Below, piece by piece: positions 26,207 through 33,897 of a stretch of DNA of 64,000 nt (its first letter is position 1; the number at the start of each line of letters is the position of its first letter). The notes below the pieces were generated by a model, which was not told where the DNA came from, searched no databases, and worked only from the letters and a program-made list of their open reading frames with translations. The stretch lies in contig WLWP01000001.1 of the NCBI GenBank assembly GCA_012103505.1, positions 1,860,001 to 1,924,000 on the forward strand, given 5' to 3'. The stretch is from Pseudomonadales bacterium (lineage in GTDB: Bacteria; Pseudomonadota; Gammaproteobacteria; Pseudomonadales; Azotimanducaceae). A program made the position numbers and the translations under genes.

Positions 26207-27065
26207 GGAGAATCTTCTTCGGCCGAAATCGCGCCCAGATCCTGCTTTACCATCGTGTCGTCGCCGACGACACGCCGCCCTTTCTGCTTTCGACACTCAG
26301 TGGTGAGCTGGTACGACAGCAGGTTTTTAAGAGCCACCTTGACTGGCTGCGCCGCCGCTACCAAATCTGTTCTTTGGATGACCTGCTCAAAGATCCAAAC
26401 AACAAAAATAAACTCGCGATCACTTTTGATGACGGTTTCGTCGACAACCATACCTACGCGTTGCCGGCTCTCGAAGAAACACCGGCAACGATTTTCATGA
26501 TCCAGGGTTCGGTCGGCGACATGCACGGAATGCGTGAACACCGAATCGCCCGATGGCTTGCCGCGCAAGAATCTCTGCCACCCCAGATTGAACCTAACCT
26601 AAAACCAAAAAAACCTTACAGAAAGCTGTTCAGTGGTTCGCATCCCATTCCGAAGCAGACCAAACAGAGATGCTGTCAGAAACAGACTCGAGCGAAGATC
26701 GATATCTAAACGCGACAGAGATCGAAGCTCTTATCGCAGCGGGGGTTTCAATTCAATCCCATGGCGTCAGCCACACACCGTTGGTTCAATTAAGTGCTTC
26801 AGAAGTAGAGAGCGAACTCAGAGGCTCGAAACAAGGGCTAGAACAACTCACATCCCGCGAAATTCGCCATTACGCATATCCAATCGGCCGAGTGGATGAC
26901 TTCAACCAAACCCACGCGAAATTGGTCGAAACCGTAGGTTACCAAGCAGCATTCACTGCAATTGCCCAACCAATTTCGGACCCGCTAGACCTATTCCAAA
27001 TTCCCCGGCTTGGGACAAGAGAGAGCAATAGACACCTACGCAGGAGACTCGGCGCGCCGTTTTAG
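26188..27065 (+). pseudogene. Polysaccharide deacetylase (NodB-like), interrupted by a -1 frameshift at A_AAA_AAA
   Basis: Frame one (from ATG 26188) carries ILLYHRV and the NodB motif TFDDGFVDNH, and passes through NLKPKKPY before reading into an unrelated end at 26709. Frame two continues the family: LQKAVQWFASHSEADQTEML, then motif SIQSHGVSHTPLV (metal-binding His pair) and IRHYAYPIGRVDDF. The shift point is the run of seven A at 26607-26613, in the phase cc-A_AAA_AAA-cc, which is the classical -1 slippery heptamer. A -1 slip, or one missing A in an original eight-A run, gives a 292-residue enzyme. It would remove N-acetyl groups from a polysaccharide. Indel is the simplest reading; programmed frameshifting is possible. 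The gene overlaps nitroreductase. Confidence 0.75.
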
Positions 27066-27070
27066 GACCT

Positions 27071-27955
27071 CTAGAAGTAGTCGAGGTCGCCACGACAGAA
27101 GAACAGATCTGCTACTTGATCGCTGCTAGCTACCTCACCTTCTGACCCTCCCAGATAGAGATAACCCGCAACGGTCCTAGACTGGACTTGAGCTATGTTC
27201 AAGATCTTACGTAACGGCTCAGAATCTGCGGAGTAGGTAAAACGCATAGTATGTGCGCCACACATTTTCATAATGCGGCGCAGACGCACGGCTAGTTCTT
27301 CTGACGTCATGTCTTGTTCGCCATTCATAGCACCAACATCAATCCGACGACCTGGCTTGAGCCAAACAACAAGTCCTTCTGCCTCGATCACCACACCGTT
27401 CGCTATACGATGCTTGTATTGCAAATAGCCCGCGTCTCGTACGACGCTATTTGCTTCAGAGGACATCGCAGACGTTTGGTCATTCGCCTTAACCGTTTCC
27501 AGGTGCTCAAAAACTCTTTCCTCAGAGCGATGACGAAGTTTTTGATAGCAGTGTGTTAACCAAGAGCCACCACAGCGGAACTCGGTCGTCACCAAGTCTG
27601 GCAAGAACCGCCAGTTGAGGTGATTACGAAAGCCACCAACCGAGTTTTCATTCGGGAAACCGAAGACGAGCACGATGCCTTGTTTGGCTGCCTCTTGGTA
27701 TGTTCGCTCTGCCAGCTGCAAAAACAAACCTCGCTTTCTATGCGCAGGATGCGTCATCGTATCGCCTGACTGAGCCGCGATAACCTCCCGTCCGGATAAA
27801 TTCATCATGACCGGATAGAGTGCATAAAAGGCAGCGATACGGTTATCGCTAGACACAGCAACAAATGCCAAATAGGACACTCCGGTCCACTCAGTAGCAA
27901 ACTTGGCTTCCAGCCAATCGAGTGTCACTGTTCGCTCGAAACTTAGCTCAAACAA
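27071..27955 (-). CDS. GNAT family N-acetyltransferase, start uncertain
   Basis: At least 294 residues. The GNAT core shows the acetyl-CoA-binding motif SGDTMTHPAHRKRGLFLQLA and the following FGFPNENSVGGFRNHLNW, as in acetyltransferases that sit in polysaccharide loci. The TTG at 27955 is the only canonical start, but family-like sequence runs further upstream in the same frame (EYSFRQITREDLPELVALF), back to an ATA at 28024 just after a stop. So the true start lies upstream and is either non-canonical (ATA) or lost through a small indel. It converges on the deacetylase, with 5 bases between. Confidence 0.7.
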   Translation of the reverse strand: MFELSFERTVTLDWLEAKFATEWTGVSYLAFVAVSSDNRIAAFYALYPVMMNLSGREVIAAQSGDTMTHPAHRKRGLFLQLAERTYQEAAKQGIVLVFGFPNENSVGGFRNHLNWRFLPDLVTTEFRCGGSWLTHCYQKLRHRSEERVFEHLETVKANDQTSAMSSEANSVVRDAGYLQYKHRIANGVVIEAEGLVVWLKPGRRIDVGAMNGEQDMTSEELAVRLRRIMKMCGAHTMRFTYSADSEPLRKILNIAQVQSRTVAGYLYLGGSEGEVASSDQVADLFFCRGDLDYF

Positions 27956-28065
27956 AGCAACTAACTCGGGAAGGTCCTCTCGTGTTATCTGGCGAAAGGA
28001 ATATTCGTCACTGGCACTTCGTATTGTTCAAACTTACCGGTAGCTCAGGGGTACCCTCTCAGAGC

Positions 28066-28470
28066 TTAGTCTTTAGCCGCAAGCCTTGCACCGGCGACAT
28101 ATAACAAGCCTGCCATAATTGCGAGATTCTTAATGAAGTTCTGTGTTTCATGCCCTTGTTGGACCGCATCTTCAACATTCCAAAAGTCATGCATAAAAAT
28201 GTTGATCAAAAGCGTCAAGGCGGCGAGAACAATCCCGCAGAGTTGCGTTCGGTAACCTGCCAACAGACTGATTCCGCCGCCAATCTGTAAGACTATAGTG
28301 ATCGCTAATGCCACCGGGATTAACGGCACGCCGTGGGCAGCCATGTACTCAACATTACCTTCCCAGCCGGTAATCTTGCTGATGCCAGGCACTATAAAAT
28401 ATAACCCAAGCAACCCTCTCCCCAGTAGTAAGGCGATGCGTTGTCCGTTGTCGAGTAGACTTTGATTCAT
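28066..28470 (-). CDS. DoxX family membrane protein
   Basis: 134 residues with four membrane helices. The signature LLGRGLLGLYFIVPGISKITGWEG at the start of helix 1-2 and GGISLLAGYRTQLCG match DoxX-like proteins, small inner-membrane proteins linked in some species to quinone or thiosulfate oxidation or stress responses; here no role can be assigned. It lies 95 bases before YaiI in the same strand order and is followed by the GNAT gene. Length is normal for the family. Confidence 0.88.
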   Translation of the reverse strand: MNQSLLDNGQRIALLLGRGLLGLYFIVPGISKITGWEGNVEYMAAHGVPLIPVALAITIVLQIGGGISLLAGYRTQLCGIVLAALTLLINIFMHDFWNVEDAVQQGHETQNFIKNLAIMAGLLYVAGARLAAKD

Positions 28471-28563
28471 ATTGCGCTCCTAGTGTAGGGATCGGAGCAT
28501 AACGGTGCTCGTCCCACCGTGCGAAGGAAATTTTTTGCCTCAGGATTGGATCTGGGTTGGGGC

Positions 28564-29016
28564 TCAGCTTTTCAGCGCTTTAGTTACTTCTCGATCTAAC
28601 GCATTGGCAAACGCTTGCACATCTTTTTTATCAAATGCGCTTGGACCGCCAGAGATGGCACCGTTATCGCGGAGCTGTTCCATCAAGTCCCGACGCGACA
28701 AGTGGTCTTTGATGTTTGCCTCGGTATAGAGCGTACCACGTGGGTTAATTGCAACGGCATCCGCTCTAACGACTTCATCCGCCAAGGGAATATCCTGGGT
28801 GATGACGATGTCACCGGGTTCAAGCCGTCGCACAATCTCGTTGTCTGCGACATCAAACCCTTGAGGCACTTGGACCGCGGAGATGAATTTGGAAGGTGGT
28901 GTGTGCAAATACTGATTGGCGACCAACGTCGTCTCAACTTGACGTCGATCCGCTGCCTTGAACAAGACCTCCTTGATCGGGCGAGGACAAGCGTCCGCAT
29001 CCACCCAAATTCGCAC
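28564..29016 (-). CDS. yaiI: YaiI/YqxD family protein (DUF188)
   Basis: 150 residues. The conserved opening MRIWVDADACPRPIKEVL and the block DIVITQDIPLADEVV are diagnostic of the YaiI/YqxD family, related to PIN-like nuclease folds. The acidic residues of VDADACP and TQDIPLA would bind metal in that comparison. The biological role is unknown. Two bases separate it from the monooxygenase gene upstream, so it is likely in one operon with it, though a functional tie is not evident. Confidence 0.95.
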   Translation of the reverse strand: MRIWVDADACPRPIKEVLFKAADRRQVETTLVANQYLHTPPSKFISAVQVPQGFDVADNEIVRRLEPGDIVITQDIPLADEVVRADAVAINPRGTLYTEANIKDHLSRRDLMEQLRDNGAISGGPSAFDKKDVQAFANALDREVTKALKS

Positions 29017-29018
29017 GG

Positions 29019-30530
29019 CTATGCTGCCGACCTTTTCTCGGCGTTCGCTTTGACATCATCCGGCAATTTGATGACAGACGCAGATTTACCGAACACCAAC
29101 GCGCCGTCTTCAAGTGCGGCTTTGCGAACTATTTTCTTGTCGAGTGCGTAGTTTTGAGTATTACGCCAAGGATCCCGGCTACCCTGTTTCGGGAACAGGT
29201 GCATGACTCGTTGCATGTATCCTGCCGAGAAATTTTCGATCCACGGCCTTGTTTCCATATCACGATCTTCTTCTCGTAGCCGCGGTGCTACGACTTCGAC
29301 GCCCAGCTCATCCATCCGATTGAGCACACGACAGGCATATTCTGAGGTGAGATCAGCGCGTAAGGTCCAAGACGCATTGATGTATCCGAATGTCTGTATC
29401 AAGTTCGGGACATCCGAGTACATCATGCCCTTGTATCCATAGGTGTTCTGCAGCGGTACTGGTTCCCCGTCAATACTAAACTGGCTCCCGCCCAACAATT
29501 GCAATTCAAGACCTGTCGCGGTAACCAAGATGTCGGCTTTAATTTCTTCGCCAGAGGCCATGCGCAGGCCATCGGTGGTTACACAGTCAATTTGTCCCGT
29601 CTCAACCGCCGCCTTGCCTCGCCGGATCGCTTTGTACAAGTCTCCATTCGGGATGAGGCAGAGGCGTTGATCCCAGGGGTTATAACTAGGTGTGAAGTGG
29701 GTATCAACGTCATAGTCCGGGAGCGCATCTCGGACAAATTTCAACAAACGGGCTTTGAGTTTTTCAGGATTCTTACGTGACAGGTTGTAGACATACCCTT
29801 GCAGCGTTACGTTCTTGAAGCGCGTGATCGCATATGCCCATTTCTCTGGTAAGAACTTACGTAACGCGTTGGCAATTGCATCTTGGTCTGGGCGTGAAGC
29901 GACGTAAGTCGGCGAACGCTGCACCATAGTCACTTTATCAGCCGTTTTTGCCATTGAGGGTACAAGCGTCATAGCCGTCGCACCTGAACCGATGACCACA
30001 ACTTTCTTATCCGCATAGTCGAGATCTTCCGGCCAGAATTGCGGATGAACAACCAATCCCTCAAAGTTTTCCATGCCCTCAAACTCTGGCGTATGTGCTC
30101 GGTCATAGTTGTAATAGCCAGCGCACATCATGAGAAAGTTGCAACTGAACTCAACCTTTTCGCCATTGCTTTCAGCGTTAACGATCCATCGGCTTTGGTC
30201 AGTGTCCCAGTTGGCATTTTGTACCCGATGGCCGAAGCGAATGTGCGGGGTGATACCGTGCTCGTCAGCCGTCTCATTCACATACTTTTTAATCGATGGG
30301 CCATCCGCGATGGACTTGGCTTCCCGCCACGGTTTGAAGCTGAACCCGAGCGTGTGCATATCCGAATCCGAGCGTATGCCAGGGTAGCGAAAAAGATCCC
30401 AGGTCCCACCAATCGCGTCGCGACCTTCAAGAATCGCAAACGTTTTGGTCGGACATCGATCGCGTAAGTGCGCCGCGGCGCCGATACCGGATAATCCGGC
30501 TCCCACAATAATGACATCGAATGACTGCAT
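29019..30530 (-). CDS. Flavin monooxygenase, Baeyer-Villiger type
   Basis: 503 residues. FAD Rossmann motif VGAGLSGIGAAAHL is at the N-terminus and the NADPH motif VVIGSGATA in the middle. The sequence FEGLVVHPQFWP fits the Baeyer-Villiger fingerprint FxGxxxHxxxWP exactly. Such enzymes insert oxygen beside a ketone to give esters or lactones; the 500-residue form is common for cyclic ketones, steroids and terpenoids. Neighbouring SnoaL and dioxygenase genes at 30638-31932 are divergent and may serve the same route. Complete and intact. Confidence 0.92.
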   Translation of the reverse strand: MQSFDVIIVGAGLSGIGAAAHLRDRCPTKTFAILEGRDAIGGTWDLFRYPGIRSDSDMHTLGFSFKPWREAKSIADGPSIKKYVNETADEHGITPHIRFGHRVQNANWDTDQSRWIVNAESNGEKVEFSCNFLMMCAGYYNYDRAHTPEFEGMENFEGLVVHPQFWPEDLDYADKKVVVIGSGATAMTLVPSMAKTADKVTMVQRSPTYVASRPDQDAIANALRKFLPEKWAYAITRFKNVTLQGYVYNLSRKNPEKLKARLLKFVRDALPDYDVDTHFTPSYNPWDQRLCLIPNGDLYKAIRRGKAAVETGQIDCVTTDGLRMASGEEIKADILVTATGLELQLLGGSQFSIDGEPVPLQNTYGYKGMMYSDVPNLIQTFGYINASWTLRADLTSEYACRVLNRMDELGVEVVAPRLREEDRDMETRPWIENFSAGYMQRVMHLFPKQGSRDPWRNTQNYALDKKIVRKAALEDGALVFGKSASVIKLPDDVKANAEKRSAA

Positions 30531-30637
30531 AACTATCCACCTGACATAAAACCTAAGCCCGCCATTCTCGCAAAAACAGCGATCATTCGCACCGTTGCGT
30601 GTAAGTCGCTAGAATCCGCCCACTACGGAGGGACAGC

Positions 30638-31096
30638 ATGGATCTTGAAGCTCGCATACAGCGTCTAGAGGACATCGAAGAAATCAAACAGCTCAAAGCA
30701 CTTTACTGTGAGATTTGCGACGATGACCACAATCCAGACCGAATCGTCACGATTTTTACAGTTGATGGCATTTGGGAAGGTAAAGGAATCGGTACTGCAA
30801 CCGGCCATGGGGAGATTCGTGCCCTGTTCGAGAACTTTCAAAAGATGATGAGCTTCTCCCAGCACATGACCATGAACCCACGCATATCGGTCAATGGAGA
30901 TACAGCATCTGGCACTTGGTATTTCTTTGGCCCGTTTCGATTCTACGACGGTAACCAAGCTAAGTGGCAAGCGACTCGATATCACGAAGATTACGCTCGC
31001 GTAGACGGCGAATGGAAAATCAAGCATTTGAAAATTGCCCCACCCGGTATGAGCGTTAAATACGAAACAGGTTGGGGCGAGAAGCTCTACAACTAA
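30638..31096 (+). CDS. SnoaL-like (NTF2-fold) protein
   Basis: 152 residues. The opening DLEARIQRLEDIEEIKQLKALYCE is the signature of SnoaL_4-type proteins, followed by DGIWEGKGIGTATGHGEIRALF. Members include dehydratases, isomerases and ring-hydroxylating enzyme partners in aromatic and steroid degradation. A GGAGGGA ribosome binding site precedes the ATG. Stop at 31096, three bases before the dioxygenase start, so the two genes are co-transcribed. It is divergent from the Baeyer-Villiger gene. Confidence 0.88.
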   Translation: MDLEARIQRLEDIEEIKQLKALYCEICDDDHNPDRIVTIFTVDGIWEGKGIGTATGHGEIRALFENFQKMMSFSQHMTMNPRISVNGDTASGTWYFFGPFRFYDGNQAKWQATRYHEDYARVDGEWKIKHLKIAPPGMSVKYETGWGEKLYN

Positions 31097-31098
31097 CC

Positions 31099-31932
31099 AT
31101 GAGCGAAAGCGACGAAAAAGTAGCCCTAGGCCTAGATATTGCTCATCACGTCCATGAGATCCAAACTCAGGGCTACAGTGTTGTGCCAAATTTCCTGGAT
31201 GCTGAGGAGATCGCCAAGATTCGGTATGCGTTCAACACCGAGGTACCGATAACCGAAATGCGTGCGATTGGCACTGAAAGCGGCAAAACATGGCGCGCGC
31301 ATAACCTGATCGCAAAAACACGCGCCGTTGACCATGTCTACCTAGATCCACGTCTACGCGCGATCGTCGAAGGCGTTATCGGCAAATACACTCAGATTAA
31401 TATCACGACGTTGTTTAATACCCTACCTGGAGAGACGAAACAGCTGCTGCATCAAGACGATGGTCTCTGGCCAATTCCTCGCCCTCATCCTTCGTTCTTG
31501 TGTAACGCACTCATCGCTTTTGATGACTTTCGCATCGACAATGGTGCAACACATATCGTCCCGTATAGCCATACCTGGCACGATTGCAACGTAGATCAGG
31601 ACGTGGATTCTATCCAGGTTGAAATGCCATCCGGGAGCATGCTCCTGTGGGAAGGTGGTATGTGGCACGCAGGCGGCGCCAACAAGAGTACCGATGAGCG
31701 AATGGGATTATTTATCAGCCATCAAGTGAGTTATCTGCGTCCACAAGAGATACAACTACTCTCAGTTCCCCAGGACGTCGTTCGAGAAATGCCTCGCAAA
31801 CTCAAACGGCTACTCGGCTATCACCCCTTCGGTATAGGGGTCGATGGTCGTGACCCGCTAGATGTTCTGGATGACGAAATTGTCGTCAATCCAGACGCAC
31901 ATCTAGCGGATTATTGGCGAGCAAAACTCTAA
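31099..31932 (+). CDS. Phytanoyl-CoA dioxygenase (PhyH) family protein
   Basis: 277 residues. Iron ligands are His118 and Asp120 (LLHQDDGLW) with the distal His190 in GMWHAGGANKS and Arg201 (DERMGL) for 2-oxoglutarate. This is the shortest of the PhyH members here. ATG 31099 is chosen since the frame extension to 31072 lies within the preceding gene. It follows the SnoaL gene at two bases. A role in oxidising a terpenoid or acyl-CoA is inferred only from the family and from the monooxygenase next door. Confidence 0.9.
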   Translation: MSESDEKVALGLDIAHHVHEIQTQGYSVVPNFLDAEEIAKIRYAFNTEVPITEMRAIGTESGKTWRAHNLIAKTRAVDHVYLDPRLRAIVEGVIGKYTQINITTLFNTLPGETKQLLHQDDGLWPIPRPHPSFLCNALIAFDDFRIDNGATHIVPYSHTWHDCNVDQDVDSIQVEMPSGSMLLWEGGMWHAGGANKSTDERMGLFISHQVSYLRPQEIQLLSVPQDVVREMPRKLKRLLGYHPFGIGVDGRDPLDVLDDEIVVNPDAHLADYWRAKL

Positions 31933-31948
31933 AAGATTGTTTAAGAGA

Positions 31949-32779
31949 TTAAGCTCGGGTGAGTGACTGATCTTCTTTTAACGCATCCAACTGTTTTTGC
32001 ACGCCTTTCGCCCACCATGGATGGGTGAGAATCCAAAATTTGTCCTGCTCTATCGCGTTCGCAACAAGCTCACCAACTTCATCCGGCGCCATTCCTTGTT
32101 CTAGCGTTTCCTGAATGCTCTTGGCCATCTTGCCTTGATTGTCGCCATCGGCTTTGGGCTTCGCCTTACCGGGGCGATAACCAACAGAATTTCGAGAAAT
32201 GTTCGTATTGATTGGGCCGGGGCAAAGCACCGACGCGTGTACTGAACTTTGTTTCGCCCGAAGCTCACGTTCAAGCGCGGCCATTAACGCTACCACGCCA
32301 TGCTTCGCAACGTTATATGCGCCCATCATACCGCTCGAAATCAGTCCCGCCATCGATGAGGTAGCGTTTATGTGAGCATCGTCTTGCTCTTCCAACAACG
32401 GTACAAACACATTGACGCCATAGATCGGACCCCATAAATCAACATCTATAATCCACTTCCAATCTTGGAGTTTCATATTTCTTGCCGATGTCGGGATGCC
32501 AACGCCAGCATTCAGGCAGACGACGTTTACGCCACCAAACCGTTCAACCGTGGTGTCGGCGAGCGACTGCATCGCATCTAGACTTGAGACGTCACACTTT
32601 TGCGTGACGATATTTACTCCCTGACCAGTTAGCTCTTCAGCAACACTCGCCATTGCGGCATCATCCAAATCACCGACAACCAGGTTCATGCCTCGCGTCG
32701 CAAGCGCTCTAGTCATCCCGAGCCCTATACCGCTTGCCCCACCAGTTACCACTGCTGTCTTCCCTGCAAAATCCTGCAC
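31949..32779 (-). CDS. Short-chain dehydrogenase/reductase
   Basis: 276 residues, classical SDR. Cofactor motif TGGASGIG (12-19), NAG in CLNAGVG, catalytic Ser142, Tyr155 and Lys159 in NATSSMAG and AYNVAKHG. The C-terminal extension with a Lys-rich stretch (GKAKPKADGDNQGKMAKS) is characteristic of a branch of SDRs seen in marine Gammaproteobacteria. It may act on hydroxysteroid-like or terpene alcohols. Converges with the PhyH gene before it and is divergent from YdjM. Confidence 0.9.
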   Translation of the reverse strand: MQDFAGKTAVVTGGASGIGLGMTRALATRGMNLVVGDLDDAAMASVAEELTGQGVNIVTQKCDVSSLDAMQSLADTTVERFGGVNVVCLNAGVGIPTSARNMKLQDWKWIIDVDLWGPIYGVNVFVPLLEEQDDAHINATSSMAGLISSGMMGAYNVAKHGVVALMAALERELRAKQSSVHASVLCPGPINTNISRNSVGYRPGKAKPKADGDNQGKMAKSIQETLEQGMAPDEVGELVANAIEQDKFWILTHPWWAKGVQKQLDALKEDQSLTRA

Positions 32780-32863
32780 CTAACATTCTCCAGTCAAATA
32801 GACTCTGAAGAGTAAACCGCATACGCTAATCCCTCAACAAACCAACTGTGACATTTCTTCTCA

Positions 32864-33886
32864 ATGGACCCCGTAACCCAGGGCGCCCTCGGCGCCATAT
32901 TTGCTCAGCTACCGCAAACAAAAGAAACGCGGGTTAAGGAAAAGATGGTCACAGCAACGTGGTTAGGCTGCGCGGCCGGTATGGCCCCGGACTTGGACGT
33001 GTTTATCCAGTCGCCAACCGACCCATTGCTGTTTCTAGAATTCCATCGCCACTTCACGCACTCGCTGATCTTCATCCCGATTGGGGCCGCAATCGTCGCA
33101 CTCGTGCTGTATCGACTCGTACAACACAAACTCAACCTGCGCGAAGCCTATTTCGCATCGCTGCTCGGGTACGCGACTCACGGATTGTTGGATGCCTGCA
33201 CAACTTACGGCACACAGCTTTTTTGGCCATTTTCGGATGAGCGTATTGCCTGGAACAACGTTTCCGTCGTTGACCCCATGGTCACACTGCCGTTGTTAGC
33301 GCTTGTCATTCTCGCAGCGAAGTTGAAACGGCCCATTTTCACGATGGCCGGTATCGGCTGGGTTTTTGCATATCTATTGTTCGGCGTTTTTCAGATGCAA
33401 CGCGCAGAAAGCGTCGCGACAGAACTTGCCCTTGGTCGAGGACATGAACCACAACGCCTGACACTAAAAGCGTCTTTCGCAAACCTTATCGTTTGGAAAT
33501 CGATTTATGAACATGACGACACCTACTATGTCGATGGCATCCGGGTCGCTGGCGGCAGCACTCACTGCCAGGGAACAAAGATCGCGAAACTAAAAGTGTC
33601 GCGTGATCTACCGTTTCTACAGCCTGACTCGCAGCAAAATAGAGATGTAGAACGTTTCCGTTGGTTCTCCGATGACTACCTGGCGCCATGGGGAACCAAC
33701 GGTGTCACAGACATCAGGTATTCTCTCGTTCCGAATCAGGTAGAACCCATGTGGGGCATTACACTCGATCCAACGGCACCATCGGATGCTTATGTCGAAT
33801 GGTGGTCTAATCGAGATGCAAGGGCTGCTTCTCTAGGAAAGTTTGCAGCCTTGCTTCGCGGCGAAGGCTGCAAACCGCTGTCATAA
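32864..33886 (+). CDS. YdjM-like metal-dependent hydrolase, membrane bound (DUF457)
   Basis: 340 residues with about four membrane helices in the first half. The N-terminus MDPVTQGALGA, the acidic DLDVFIQSP and the His pair HRHFTHSLIF are the family marks, followed by HGLLDACTTYGTQLFWPFSDERIAWNN. E. coli YdjM is LexA-regulated; no SOS box was found before this gene. The C-terminal soluble part (about 180-340) is longer than in YdjM and is probably outside the membrane. Substrate unknown. Confidence 0.88.
   Translation: MDPVTQGALGAIFAQLPQTKETRVKEKMVTATWLGCAAGMAPDLDVFIQSPTDPLLFLEFHRHFTHSLIFIPIGAAIVALVLYRLVQHKLNLREAYFASLLGYATHGLLDACTTYGTQLFWPFSDERIAWNNVSVVDPMVTLPLLALVILAAKLKRPIFTMAGIGWVFAYLLFGVFQMQRAESVATELALGRGHEPQRLTLKASFANLIVWKSIYEHDDTYYVDGIRVAGGSTHCQGTKIAKLKVSRDLPFLQPDSQQNRDVERFRWFSDDYLAPWGTNGVTDIRYSLVPNQVEPMWGITLDPTAPSDAYVEWWSNRDARAASLGKFAALLRGEGCKPLS
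33841..33875. terminator. Hairpin at the 3' end of the YdjM-like gene, possible shared terminator
   Basis: The inverted repeat GTTTGCAGCCTT / AAGGCTGCAAAC (33841-33852 with 33864-33875) spans the last codons of the gene ending at 33886, which faces the M56 gene ending at 33898. It has 12 pairs and an inner GC-rich loop. Because it lies within coding sequence, a terminator role is a guess; only the dyad is certain. Confidence 0.4.
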
Positions 33887-33897
33887 CTGCAAAGAGC

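Noticed and set aside
27955-28024. Accepting ATA 28024 as the start of the GNAT gene
   Set aside because: ATA starts are very rare; start loss or a small indel is equally likely, so the gene end is left at the TTG and the uncertainty noted.
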